A stretch of DNA of 22,983 bases from Clostridiales bacterium. Lineage in GTDB: Bacteria; Bacillota_A; Clostridia; Oscillospirales; Oscillospiraceae. The notes under the pieces were generated by a model that was not told the origin of the DNA, did no database searches, and worked only from the letters and a program-made list of their open reading frames with translations. A program made the translations under genes and the position numbers. The stretch lies in contig JAAVHY010000005.1 in assembly GCA_014799485.1 (NCBI GenBank), forward strand, positions 1-22,983, in the 5' to 3' direction. Below are positions 14,779 through 22,413 of the stretch, piece by piece. The first letter of the stretch is position 1, and each line of letters opens with the position of its first letter.

Positions 14779-15972
14779 GTGAATGTCAAAACCATGCTCG
14801 CCGCCCTGCGGGGCGTGACGGCTTACAAAGACCTGCTCGCCCAGCCGGTGATGGCGCAGGCGCTGAGCCTGCTGGCCTGCGCCGCCCACGGGGACGGCCT
14901 GGGCGGGCTGGAGGCATACACCGGCCTGTTTTACCAGCTGCGCGTGGAGGGCCAGCCCGGGCTGGGCCACTGGCTGGGGGACGCCCTGCGGTGGTCGGAG
15001 GGGCCCTATCCACGGCTGGCCGAGCGGGGCGACCGCGACCCCGCCTTGGAGCAGGCAGCCAAGCTGGATATCTCCGCCTTCGAGCTGCTGGCCAGCGTGG
15101 ACTGCGACAAGTGGCTGGCACACCTGGGCAAGCTGCTGGACAGCGACTACCAGGGGGTGCTCACCTCCCTGCCCCGGTGGCAGCGGGGGGTGCCCTTCTC
15201 CTTTGAACAGCTTACGGAAGCCTACCGGCAAGAGGGCGCGGGCCAGTTCGCCCGGTACCGGGCCTTTGTCTGGGAAAACGGGGCGCTGATCCCCGTGGAA
15301 CGGCCGGACTGCCCCACCGACCACCAGCTTTTGGGCTACGATGGGCAGCGGGCCGAGGTGGAGCGCAACACCCGGGCACTGGTGGAAGGCCGGTATGTGA
15401 ACAACGTGCTGCTCTACGGCGAGAGCGGCACGGGCAAGTCGGCCACGGTGAAGCATCTGCTCACCCTGCCGGGGATGGAGGAGCTGCGGCTCATTGAGGC
15501 GGACAAGGCGGACCTGGGCGGCCTGCCCGCCCTCATCCGGAAGCTGGACGGGCGGCGGCAGAAGTTCATCGTGTTCATCGACGACCTGACCTTCGACCGG
15601 GACGACCCTACATACTCGGTGCTGAAAACCATCCTGGAGGGCGGCGTGGAGCGCCGGCCCCGGAACGTGGCGGTATACGCCACCTCCAACCGCCGCCACC
15701 TAGTGCGCCAGACCATCTCCGAGCGGGCCGGGGACGAGATGGACCGTTCCGAGACCATCCGGGAAAAGACCTCCCTGGCCGACCGCTTTGGGATGCGGGT
15801 GCTGTTCCAGGGGCTGGCCAAGGCGGAGTTCCTGGCCCTGGTGGATATGCTGGCGGGCCAGAACGGGGTCAAGCTGGAGCGGGAAGAGCTCCACCGCCAG
15901 GCCGTGGCCTGGGAGCGGTTCCACGGGGCGCAGACGCCGCGGACGGCGCTGCAATTCATCCTGTCATTATGA
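14779..15972 (+). CDS. DUF815 family AAA+ ATPase
   Basis: A 397-aa cytosolic ATPase of the DUF815 family (PF05673), found widely but without an established role. The first 180 residues are helical and family-specific. The AAA+ core has Walker A GESGTGKS (214-221), Walker B KFIVFIDDLTF (about 260-270), a sensor-1-like VAVYATSNRRHL and an arginine-containing SLADRFGMRVLF segment, and ends with a helical lid. The GTG at 14779 is preferred because GAGGTGAT (14767-14774) pairs fully with the 16S tail and lies 4 bases before it. The ATG at 14773 and GTG at 14770 overlap that site. It is monocistronic, with its own promoter and terminator. It resembles a loader or remodelling ATPase, but no partner is encoded nearby. 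Confidence 0.9.
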   Translation: MNVKTMLAALRGVTAYKDLLAQPVMAQALSLLACAAHGDGLGGLEAYTGLFYQLRVEGQPGLGHWLGDALRWSEGPYPRLAERGDRDPALEQAAKLDISAFELLASVDCDKWLAHLGKLLDSDYQGVLTSLPRWQRGVPFSFEQLTEAYRQEGAGQFARYRAFVWENGALIPVERPDCPTDHQLLGYDGQRAEVERNTRALVEGRYVNNVLLYGESGTGKSATVKHLLTLPGMEELRLIEADKADLGGLPALIRKLDGRRQKFIVFIDDLTFDRDDPTYSVLKTILEGGVERRPRNVAVYATSNRRHLVRQTISERAGDEMDRSETIREKTSLADRFGMRVLFQGLAKAEFLALVDMLAGQNGVKLEREELHRQAVAWERFHGAQTPRTALQFILSL

Positions 15973-15978
15973 TATTGA

Positions 15979-16013
15979 AATACAGCCCCCCGCCGTCGGC
16001 GGAGGGCTGTATT
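15979..16013. terminator. Bidirectional terminator between the DUF815 gene and the TtcA-like gene
   Basis: A 16-position stem (15979-15994 with 15998-16013, one C-A mismatch) with loop GTC begins 6 bases after the DUF815 stop. The plus strand ends ATTCTGT and the minus strand TATTTC, so the T-runs are poor but the stem is strong. A second hairpin (16034-16040 with 16050-16056, CCCCCGG/CCGGGGG) lies just past the end of the minus-strand gene. Confidence 0.7.
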
Positions 16014-16065
16014 CTGTAACATGACCGCAGTTTCCCCCGGTGTAAATCGCCGGGGGCCGCTTGTT

Positions 16066-16836
16066 TCATTCCTCCCGGCCGGGCGCGTAGTCCGCCCCGT
16101 ACCGCTTGATGCCGTGGCTGTTCTCCACCGGGCCCCACTCGGGCAGGGGCAGGCGCTGCATGGCCCCGAACACGTAATCCTTCAGCTTGGGGTAGTCTTT
16201 GGACAGGCGGGCGATCAGCTCCTTCACCTCCTGCCGCCGGGTGTTGCCGTCGGCGGGACAGGGGTTGTGAACCACCGGCAGATCGTACCGCTGGGCGGCG
16301 TTCCTCAGCGTCCCCTCGCCGCAGTAGAGAAGCGGGCGGATTTGCGTAATCCCCGTGCGGTCCAGGTAGGTCACCGGCTGGAAGCAGGACAGCCGCCCCT
16401 CGTAGAACAGGGACAGGAAGAAGGTCTCCACCGCGTCGTCAAAGTGGTGGCCCAAAGCCACCTTGTTGATACCCAGCTCCTGGAGGGCGTTGTGCATGGC
16501 CCCCCGGCGCATTTTGGCGCACATGGAGCAGGGGTTCTTCTCACGGCGCAAGTCGAAGATGATGCGGAAAATCTCCGTCCGCACCAGATGGTACTCCACC
16601 CCCAGCTCCTTGCACAGCGCCGCCACCGGGCCGAAGTCCATCTCCTCCGGGCCTGGGTGGACGGTAATGGCGTGGAGCTCAAAGGGGGCCGGGTAGAACT
16701 CCTTCAGCTTCGCCATGGCGTACAGCAGCACCAGCGAGTCCTTGCCGCCGGACACCCCTACGGCGATCTTATCGCCGGGCCGGATCATATCGTAGTCCTC
16801 GACGCAGCGGCGCATATGGGAGAAAATCAGGCGCAT
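16066..16836 (-). CDS. TtcA-type tRNA 2-thiocytidine biosynthesis enzyme
   Basis: A 256-aa PP-loop ATPase that probably adenylates and thiolates cytidine 32 of some tRNAs using an iron-sulfur cluster. The PP-loop SGGKDS is at 29-34. Cys103 and Cys106 form the CxxC in NPCSMCAKMRRG and Cys193 lies in NPCPADGN, matching the three-cysteine cluster site of TtcA. GHHFDDAVET (129-138) is the typical second motif. It is shorter than E. coli TtcA (311 aa), as in many Firmicute members. The start is ATG at 16834-16836, with GGGAGG 8 bases upstream; an in-frame TTG 21 bases earlier overlaps that site. The AT-rich 16840-16950 stretch upstream probably holds its promoter, but no clear hexamer pair was found. 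A TilS or other PP-loop identity is unlikely given the cysteines. Confidence 0.88.
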   Translation of the reverse strand: MRLIFSHMRRCVEDYDMIRPGDKIAVGVSGGKDSLVLLYAMAKLKEFYPAPFELHAITVHPGPEEMDFGPVAALCKELGVEYHLVRTEIFRIIFDLRREKNPCSMCAKMRRGAMHNALQELGINKVALGHHFDDAVETFFLSLFYEGRLSCFQPVTYLDRTGITQIRPLLYCGEGTLRNAAQRYDLPVVHNPCPADGNTRRQEVKELIARLSKDYPKLKDYVFGAMQRLPLPEWGPVENSHGIKRYGADYAPGREE

Positions 16837-16956
16837 TCCCGGCGCCTCCCTTCGCAAAAAAGAAAAATATGAAAATGCGAAAAAAAGAGTATTTGCCAGA
16901 TTTCAAGTGATAAACGGAGCATTTCAAAAATATCTTGAGAAATTCCCGCATTTTGG

Positions 16957-16985
16957 TTGACACAGACGCTTTTCCGCATTATAAT
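16957..16985 (+). promoter_or_regulatory. Consensus sigma-A promoter of rplM-rpsI
   Basis: Perfect TTGACA (16957-16962) and perfect TATAAT (16980-16985) are separated by the ideal 17 bases. Transcription would start at about 16992, at the base of the leader hairpin. Confidence 0.95.
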
Positions 16986-16990
16986 ACACC

Positions 16991-17050
16991 ATGCTCCCCG
17001 TTGTAAAGGGGAGCATTCCCATGCTTCGTACAAATTTGAGATAAATGGAG
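16991..17050 (+). ncRNA. Probable L13 leader (autoregulatory mRNA structure) upstream of rplM
   Basis: The transcript would start at a 9-bp hairpin, ATGCTCCCC (16991-16999) with GGGGAGCAT (17008-17016) and an 8-base loop. A second ATGCT copy (17021-17025) could compete for AGCAT. Firmicutes have a known L13 leader family before rplM, thought to bind L13 and repress its own operon. Position and size (about 70 bases from start site to rplM) fit; membership is not proven by sequence here. Confidence 0.55.
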
Positions 17051-17060
17051 GAAACCAGAA

Positions 17061-17492
17061 ATGTCTACCTTTATGGCAAACAAGGGTAACATCCAGCGCA
17101 AGTGGTACGTGCTGGACGCTGCCGGCAAGCCTCTGGGCAAGACCGCCGTTGTCGCCGCCACCCTTCTGCGGGGCAAGCACAAGCCCGAGTATACCCCCCA
17201 CGCCGACTGCGGCGACTTCGTCATCGTCATCAACGCTGACAAGGCCGTGCTCACCGGCAAGAAGCTGGAGCAGAAGTATTACCGCACCCACTCCGGCTAC
17301 GTGGGCGGCCTGAAAGAGACCAAGTACCGCCTGCTGATGCAGAACAAGCCCGAGCTGGCCGTCCGGCTGGCGGTGCGCGGCATGATGCCCCGCAACATCG
17401 TCACCAAGGACTCCCTGACCCGGCTGAAGATCTACCGCGGCGACAGCCACCCCCACGCCGCCCAGAAGCCCGAGACCTGGACCGTGGAATAA
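17061..17492 (+). CDS. rplM: 50S ribosomal protein L13
   Basis: A 143-aa ribosomal protein that binds 23S rRNA early in large-subunit assembly. Full length for the family, with the recognisable WYVLDAAGKPLGKTA start, the HTPHADCGDFVIVINADK-like core (about 50-70, here YTPHADCGDFVIVINADK), YYRTHSGYVGG, and the RGMMPRN segment near 112. The ATG is preceded by GGAGG about 10 bases upstream (TGGAGGAAACCAGAA). It is followed 14 bases later by rpsI, the standard bacterial L13-S9 pair. Codon use is strongly C-ending, as expected for a highly expressed gene in a GC-rich genome. Confidence 0.99.
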   Translation: MSTFMANKGNIQRKWYVLDAAGKPLGKTAVVAATLLRGKHKPEYTPHADCGDFVIVINADKAVLTGKKLEQKYYRTHSGYVGGLKETKYRLLMQNKPELAVRLAVRGMMPRNIVTKDSLTRLKIYRGDSHPHAAQKPETWTVE

Positions 17493-17506
17493 GGAGGTAA
17501 CGGATC

Positions 17507-17911
17507 ATGTACAAGAGCAAGAAGCCTTATCACTATGGCACCGGCCGCCGGAAGTCCTCCGTGGCCCGCGTCCATCTGTTCCCCAACGGCACCGGCTCCA
17601 TCACCATCAACGGCCGTGACATCGAGGAGTACTTCGGCCTGGAGACCCTGAAGATGGTGGTCCGCCAGCCCCTGAACACCACCGGCGTCATCGGCAAGGT
17701 GGACATCACCGCCACTGTCACCGGCGGCGGCGTCACCGGCCAGGCCGGCGCCCTGCGCCACGGCATCTCCCGCGCCCTGCTGGAGATGGACCCCGAGTTC
17801 CGCCCCGCCCTGAAGGCCGCCGGGTTCCTCACCCGCGATCCTCGTATGAAGGAGCGTAAGAAGTACGGCCTCAAGGCCGCCCGTCGCGCGCCTCAGTTCT
17901 CCAAGCGCTAA
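17507..17911 (+). CDS. rpsI: 30S ribosomal protein S9
   Basis: A 134-aa small-subunit protein whose C-terminal tail reaches the P-site tRNA. It carries the family signature [12 protein letters not shown] (about 11-22), [12 protein letters not shown], the [19 protein letters not shown] signature (about 70-88), and ends in the invariant-type SKR tail (PQFSKR). Ribosome site AAGGAGG lies 8 bases upstream of the ATG. It is the second gene of the rplM-rpsI operon and ends before a strong terminator. Confidence 0.99.
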   Translation: MYKSKKPYHYGTGRRKSSVARVHLFPNGTGSITINGRDIEEYFGLETLKMVVRQPLNTTGVIGKVDITATVTGGGVTGQAGALRHGISRALLEMDPEFRPALKAAGFLTRDPRMKERKKYGLKAARRAPQFSKR

Positions 17912-17919
17912 AGGCCCTC

Positions 17920-17957
17920 AAACCCCCGAAGCCGCTGCGGCTTCGGGGGTTTCTTTT
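17920..17957 (+). terminator. Intrinsic terminator of rplM-rpsI
   Basis: A 15-bp perfect stem (17920-17934 with 17938-17952), loop CTG, followed by TTTCTTTT to 17957. It starts 8 bases after the rpsI stop codon. Confidence 0.96.
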
Positions 17958-18010
17958 GGAATCGGTCTATCATCAATTGTAAATATTCTGTTAACTCTCC
18001 AGCATTTCCC

Positions 18011-18039
18011 TTGACTTGTCTCTCTCCCTAATCTTTACT
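18011..18039 (+). promoter_or_regulatory. Probable sigma-A promoter of the ABC ATPase-permease operon
   Basis: TTGACT (18011-18016) is 17 bases from TTTACT (18034-18039), in an AT-rich stretch after the rpsI terminator. The predicted start is near 18046, about 50 bases before the ATG at 18099. Confidence 0.65.
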
Positions 18040-18098
18040 TTAATGTGTTACCGCGAAAAACAATCACCCCGGCACAAGGCAAAATGGAGGATACTTCA

Positions 18099-18761
18099 AT
18101 GGATATTCTGGAACTTCGAGATGTAGGCTACATCTACCGCACCCAATACCAGCAGGTGGAAGCGCTGCGGGGCGTGAGCCGCGGCTTTGGCCCCGGGGCG
18201 GTCCACGCCATCATGGGCCGCTCGGGCAGCGGCAAGACCACCCTGCTCAGCCTGATGGCGGGGCTGGACCTGCCCACCACCGGCCAGGTGCTCTTTGAGG
18301 GCACCCCCACGTCAGAGATGAAGCTGGAAGCATACCGCAGGGAGAAGGCGGCGGTGATCTATCAGAACTTCCGCCTGTTCCCCCTGCTCACGGTGGCGGA
18401 AAACGTGATGTACCCCATGGAGCTGCGGGGGACGCGCCCCAAGCAGGCCAAGGAAAAGGCCGCCGAGCTGGTGGAGCGGGTGGGTCTGCCCGCCTCCGCC
18501 CTGGACCGCTTCCCCACCATGCTCTCCGGCGGCGAGCAGCAGCGGGTGGCCATCGCCCGGGCCCTGGGTATGGAGACCCGGCTCCTGCTGGCGGACGAGC
18601 CCACCGGCAACCTGGACACCGCCAACGGTGAAAACGTCCTGGTCATCCTGGAGGAGCTGGCCCGGAAAGAGGGCTACTGCGTGATCGTGGTCACCCACGA
18701 CCCCGCCATCGGCCGCCGGGCAGACGACCTCCTGGAGCTCCGGGACGGGGCTGTGGTATAA
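18099..18761 (+). CDS. ABC transporter ATP-binding protein, MacB/LolD type
   Basis: A 220-aa ATPase that powers the adjacent FtsX-family permease. Walker A GRSGSGKT (40-47), Q-loop YQNFRLFP with Gln89, signature [15 protein letters not shown] (142-156), Walker [13 protein letters not shown] (162-173) and the H-loop VVTHD are all intact. The PTGNLD form and short length are typical of the MacB/LolD/FtsE branch, which usually acts by mechanotransmission rather than classical transport. The ATG at 18099 has TGGAGG 8 bases upstream; an in-frame ATG at 18084 overlaps that site. The permease begins 13 bases after its stop. No two-component system is next to it, so the signal is unknown. Confidence 0.95.
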   Translation: MDILELRDVGYIYRTQYQQVEALRGVSRGFGPGAVHAIMGRSGSGKTTLLSLMAGLDLPTTGQVLFEGTPTSEMKLEAYRREKAAVIYQNFRLFPLLTVAENVMYPMELRGTRPKQAKEKAAELVERVGLPASALDRFPTMLSGGEQQRVAIARALGMETRLLLADEPTGNLDTANGENVLVILEELARKEGYCVIVVTHDPAIGRRADDLLELRDGAVV

Positions 18762-18774
18762 GGGGGCGGTGACG

Positions 18775-21700
18775 ATGCCGGTACGAAACGGTCTTTTGTC
18801 CACCCTGCGCGCCAAAGGGCGCGCCGCCCTGTTCACCCTTCTGATCCTGACCCTGACGGTGACCCTCGCCCTGGGACTGGGCATGTGGGCCTACTGCGGC
18901 GCCCTGCTGGCCCAGATGGAGGAGCAGTATACCTCCGTGGCCCTGGTGGAGTACATGGGGGAAAACTACCCGGACGAGGACACGGCGGACGATGCCGCCC
19001 GCGCTGCCCTGGCCGCCCTGGACGACGGGGCTTTGTCCACCGTGGACGGGGTCAAGCTGTGGGAACGCGCCGAAAGCACCCTTGTCTCCATCGACGGCTA
19101 CAGGCGCCCCGGCGGAAACTCCCCCTACCGGGACAACGCGGTGGTGGTGGCCACCATCACGCCGGAGTACGGCACCGGCCGCGGGCAGGTGGACGAGGCG
19201 GACCTTCCTGCCGCCCGGGCAGTCCTGCACTTCGAGCTGGATGGGGAGGTCAAAATGTCGCCGGAGGGCTACCCCTATCAGGATCAATATGCGTACTACA
19301 CCTTCTATCTCCCGGGACAGGAACCCCTCACGCTGCCCTATTACTATCTGGACGATGAGACCGGGCTCTACCGGAGGTATTGGGCGGAGGACTCGCTCAG
19401 CGAGGAGCCGCCGGAGGGCGCCTATGTCCTGCGTCACGCCATACCCGACCAGTCGGGGATCCAATGGTGGATCAACAGCATCACAGGCGAGCTCCCGGAG
19501 GGGTACGACCAGTACGCCCGGGACTTCGAGGATAACTATTACCCGTACTTCCGGTCGTTCATGGAGAGGCTGCTGAACGGCGCCCCCGAGTGGCCCGTCT
19601 ACGAGTATTATGAAGATTATGACGGGGAGGCCAACGTATACTTCAGCAACCATGAGACTGTGCTGAGCGGCAGCTTTGGCCGGGTCAGCAGCGCCCTGTA
19701 CAGCTCCTATGGGACGGGCAGTATGTCGTGTTATTTTGATGTGGGAACCACCGACTTCCTCCCGGAGCGTGGGAAGCTGTACCTGCTCCACGGGGCCTTT
19801 GTCGCCGGGGGCGGCGCCCGCACCTTCCAGGTGCAGCCCTTCCCCAACGGCGGCGGCGACCCCTGGCTGGAGCTGTCCGGGGAGGACGACCCCGCCCTGA
19901 CCGGGAGCGTTTTCACGGACTACGCCGAGCTCTACCGCCTGTCCAACAACACCGCCGTTCTCACCGCCAGCGATAACATCTCTGCCCTGGAGCTGTTCCA
20001 GCAGGGGACGCTCTATCTGGCGGACGGCCGCTTCCCCCAGGCCGGGGAGCGGGGCGTGTGCGTCATCAGCGGCTCCATGTCGGAAAACCTGGGGCTGGGC
20101 GTGGGGGACACGCTGGATCTGCAGATCCTGGAGTCCGACCCGGAACTCCGCGCGGCTGTCTCCGCCACCGGGGATCGACGCACCCTGGAAATCGTGGGGG
20201 TGACCAACCCCCAGACCGACTACGCGACCCGGCTGTGGGTCTCCGCCGCCGAGGGGGACTTCTCCTCCCCGCCCTTCGGGTATTTGCTGGGCATGGCGGT
20301 GCTGGACAACCAGAAGGCGGCGCAGGCGGCGGAAGAGCTGTCCTCCCAGCTCCCTTTGTTGGTGCAGCTCACCCTGTATGACCAGGGCTACGCCGCCGCG
20401 GCCCGGCCCATCCAGGCCATGGAGACCGCCGCCCAGGCCATCACCCTGGCGGCCGCCTTCGGGGCGCTGGCGGTGCTGGTGCTGTTCGCGTTCCTCTTCG
20501 TGGGGCGGCAGCGGGAGACCGTAGGCGTCCTGGTCTCCCTGGGCACCCCCGCGGGGAAGATCCGGCTGTGGCTGCTCTCCGGCGCGGCGGCCATCTCCGG
20601 CGCGGCGGCGCTGCTGGGCGCGGCTGTCGGCGCGCTGACCCTGGGACGGGTGACGGCGGCGGCAATGGCCATGGCGGAACGGCTCTACGCCACAGACACC
20701 CGCTACAGCGAAGCCTCCACCGGCATCGTCAAGGAGTGGACGGCGACAGACGCCATCCCCAGCTGGCCCGCCCCGGCGGCGGGGGGCATGGTATTCCTGG
20801 CGGCGCTGGCCCTCTGCCTGGTCTTCCTGCGCCACGCCAGGAAGGAAAACGCCCCCAAGCGGGGCAAGGTGTCCGTCCGTGTGCCCAAGGGCCGCACCTC
20901 TGTGGCCGGCCGGGGGTCCCTGCGCTTTGCCGTCCTGTCCGCCCGCCGGGGCGGACGGCGCTCCGTGGTGGTGGTGGCCGCGGCGCTGGTGCTCACCCTT
21001 TTCGTGTCCCTCCTGGCCGCCAGCACCCAGGGCTGGAGCCGGCAGATGGACGAGCTGTACGACAGCAGCCGGCTCCAGGGGCAGGTCATCAGCCTCAACG
21101 GGCGCAAGCAGACCAACCTGGTCATCCCCGCCCGGGACATCCAGGCCATGTGGAAATCGGACTATTTGGAGGATATCTCCGTCTCCCTGGGCTGGCACTA
21201 TGAGCGGCCGCCAGGCGGGAAGGCCGCACCCAGATATTACGACGCATCCTATTTTACGTCGATGGGGGGGGAATCGGAGGCCAACCGTATCGGCCAGCTG
21301 CCCACCCTGTCGGCGGTGAACAGCCTGTCGGCGGCGGCGGAGTTCTACTACACCGACCGCCCCGAGATCCAGTGGCTGGACGGCTGGGATGAAAGCTTTT
21401 TGGCGGACACCAGTCATCCCTCCGCCCTGGACGGCATCTATCCCTGCCTCTATGAGAGGGAGACCCAGGCCCCCGACTACGTCTATCCCGTTTTGGTCGG
21501 CAGCCGTTTTCTGGAGAACAGCGGCCTGGGGCTGGGGGACACCCTGGACGTCAAGCTGTATATGTCCCTGTATATCGGAAGCGGCAACCGTTATATCTAC
21601 AGCGGCGAGGCAATGGTGGAGTGGCCCCTCAGCCTCCAAATCGTGGGCAGTTTCACCTCCACCGGGGCAAAGGACAACTTTTATGTGCCGCTGTCCCTGT

Positions 21701-22323
21701 GGTGCGGCCCGGAGTGGCTCCGCGGGGACGGGGACGCGGAGCTGGCCGAACGGGAATCGGGCCGGATCGACGATATGGACAGCATGAAGCGCTGGGTCTA
21801 TTTCAGAACCCGCTTTGAGACCTGCCGCTTCACCCTGAAATCCGCCTATGAGCTGGAGGATCTGCGGGGCTGGCTGGCGGGGCACGAGTACAGCCAGGTC
21901 GGGGTAGTCAACCGCAACCGGGTGGCCATCCTGCTGCGGGACGAGAGCTTCGTGGACGCGGTGGGCGGCCTGGGCCGCTATATCAGCTTCAGCCGCATCC
22001 TGTTCCCTGTGCTGTTCCTGGTGGTGGGCCTGCTGGGCTTCATCATCTCCTGGCTCACGGTGAGCAGCCGCCGGATGGAGCTGGCGGTCATGCGCGGGCT
22101 GGGGGCGTCGCCCGGCCGCGCCTTCGCCTCCTTCTTCCTGGAGCAAGCGGCGCTGTGCCTGACCGGCTGCCTGATCGGGGTGCTGGTCATGTCCTTCCAA
22201 TACCCCGGGGCGGTCTGGCTGGCGGGAGCCGGCTTCCTGGTCTGCTATCTGGCGGGCTGCGCCCTGTCGGTGCTCACGGCGGGCCGGACGAACCTGATGC
22301 TCCTGCTGTCTGAGCGGGAGTGA
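18775..22323 (+). CDS. Very large FtsX-family ABC permease with two big ectodomains
   Basis: A 1182-aa membrane protein. It contains two tandem FtsX-type halves. Half 1 has a helix at about 17-46, an ectodomain of about 500 residues (about 47-550) and three helices (about 555-577, 597-627, 667-687). Half 2 has a helix at about 730-752, an ectodomain of about 320 residues and three helices (about 1074-1097, 1119-1140, 1145-1170). Each half has the FtsX cytoplasmic coupling loop (GRQRETVGVLVSLGTPAGK and SSRRMELAVMRGLGASPGR). The first ectodomain is rich in Tyr/Asp/Glu (for example YEYYEDYDGEANVY). It partners the ATPase upstream, probably acting in peptide sensing/export or wall-enzyme control. 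The ATG at 18775 is 8 bases from AGGGGG; a GTG at 18769 is too close. No specific substrate can be named. Confidence 0.9.
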   Translation: MPVRNGLLSTLRAKGRAALFTLLILTLTVTLALGLGMWAYCGALLAQMEEQYTSVALVEYMGENYPDEDTADDAARAALAALDDGALSTVDGVKLWERAESTLVSIDGYRRPGGNSPYRDNAVVVATITPEYGTGRGQVDEADLPAARAVLHFELDGEVKMSPEGYPYQDQYAYYTFYLPGQEPLTLPYYYLDDETGLYRRYWAEDSLSEEPPEGAYVLRHAIPDQSGIQWWINSITGELPEGYDQYARDFEDNYYPYFRSFMERLLNGAPEWPVYEYYEDYDGEANVYFSNHETVLSGSFGRVSSALYSSYGTGSMSCYFDVGTTDFLPERGKLYLLHGAFVAGGGARTFQVQPFPNGGGDPWLELSGEDDPALTGSVFTDYAELYRLSNNTAVLTASDNISALELFQQGTLYLADGRFPQAGERGVCVISGSMSENLGLGVGDTLDLQILESDPELRAAVSATGDRRTLEIVGVTNPQTDYATRLWVSAAEGDFSSPPFGYLLGMAVLDNQKAAQAAEELSSQLPLLVQLTLYDQGYAAAARPIQAMETAAQAITLAAAFGALAVLVLFAFLFVGRQRETVGVLVSLGTPAGKIRLWLLSGAAAISGAAALLGAAVGALTLGRVTAAAMAMAERLYATDTRYSEASTGIVKEWTATDAIPSWPAPAAGGMVFLAALALCLVFLRHARKENAPKRGKVSVRVPKGRTSVAGRGSLRFAVLSARRGGRRSVVVVAAALVLTLFVSLLAASTQGWSRQMDELYDSSRLQGQVISLNGRKQTNLVIPARDIQAMWKSDYLEDISVSLGWHYERPPGGKAAPRYYDASYFTSMGGESEANRIGQLPTLSAVNSLSAAAEFYYTDRPEIQWLDGWDESFLADTSHPSALDGIYPCLYERETQAPDYVYPVLVGSRFLENSGLGLGDTLDVKLYMSLYIGSGNRYIYSGEAMVEWPLSLQIVGSFTSTGAKDNFYVPLSLWCGPEWLRGDGDAELAERESGRIDDMDSMKRWVYFRTRFETCRFTLKSAYELEDLRGWLAGHEYSQVGVVNRNRVAILLRDESFVDAVGGLGRYISFSRILFPVLFLVVGLLGFIISWLTVSSRRMELAVMRGLGASPGRAFASFFLEQAALCLTGCLIGVLVMSFQYPGAVWLAGAGFLVCYLAGCALSVLTAGRTNLMLLLSERE

Positions 22324-22347
22324 TCCCAAAACCACAACGATACACGG

Positions 22348-22403
22348 CGACGGCCGATGGCGGACATCCTCAAAGGGATATCCGCCACCGGCCGTCGTCT
22401 TTT
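22348..22403. terminator. Intrinsic terminator after the ABC permease, probably bidirectional
   Basis: A 17-position stem (22348-22364 with 22381-22397, one mismatch) continues inward through ATCC/GGAT. TCTTTT follows at 22398-22403. It lies 24 bases after the permease stop and 10 bases from the end of the convergent ABC exporter gene. Confidence 0.85.
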
Positions 22404-22413
22404 ATCATATGCG

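Noticed and set aside
18691..22335. A 1214-codon open frame antisense to the FtsX permease
   Set aside because: The plus-strand frame has clear membrane helices, FtsX motifs and a coupled ATPase. The antisense frame is a low-complexity Gly/Pro/Arg/His/Gln product caused by high GC third positions.
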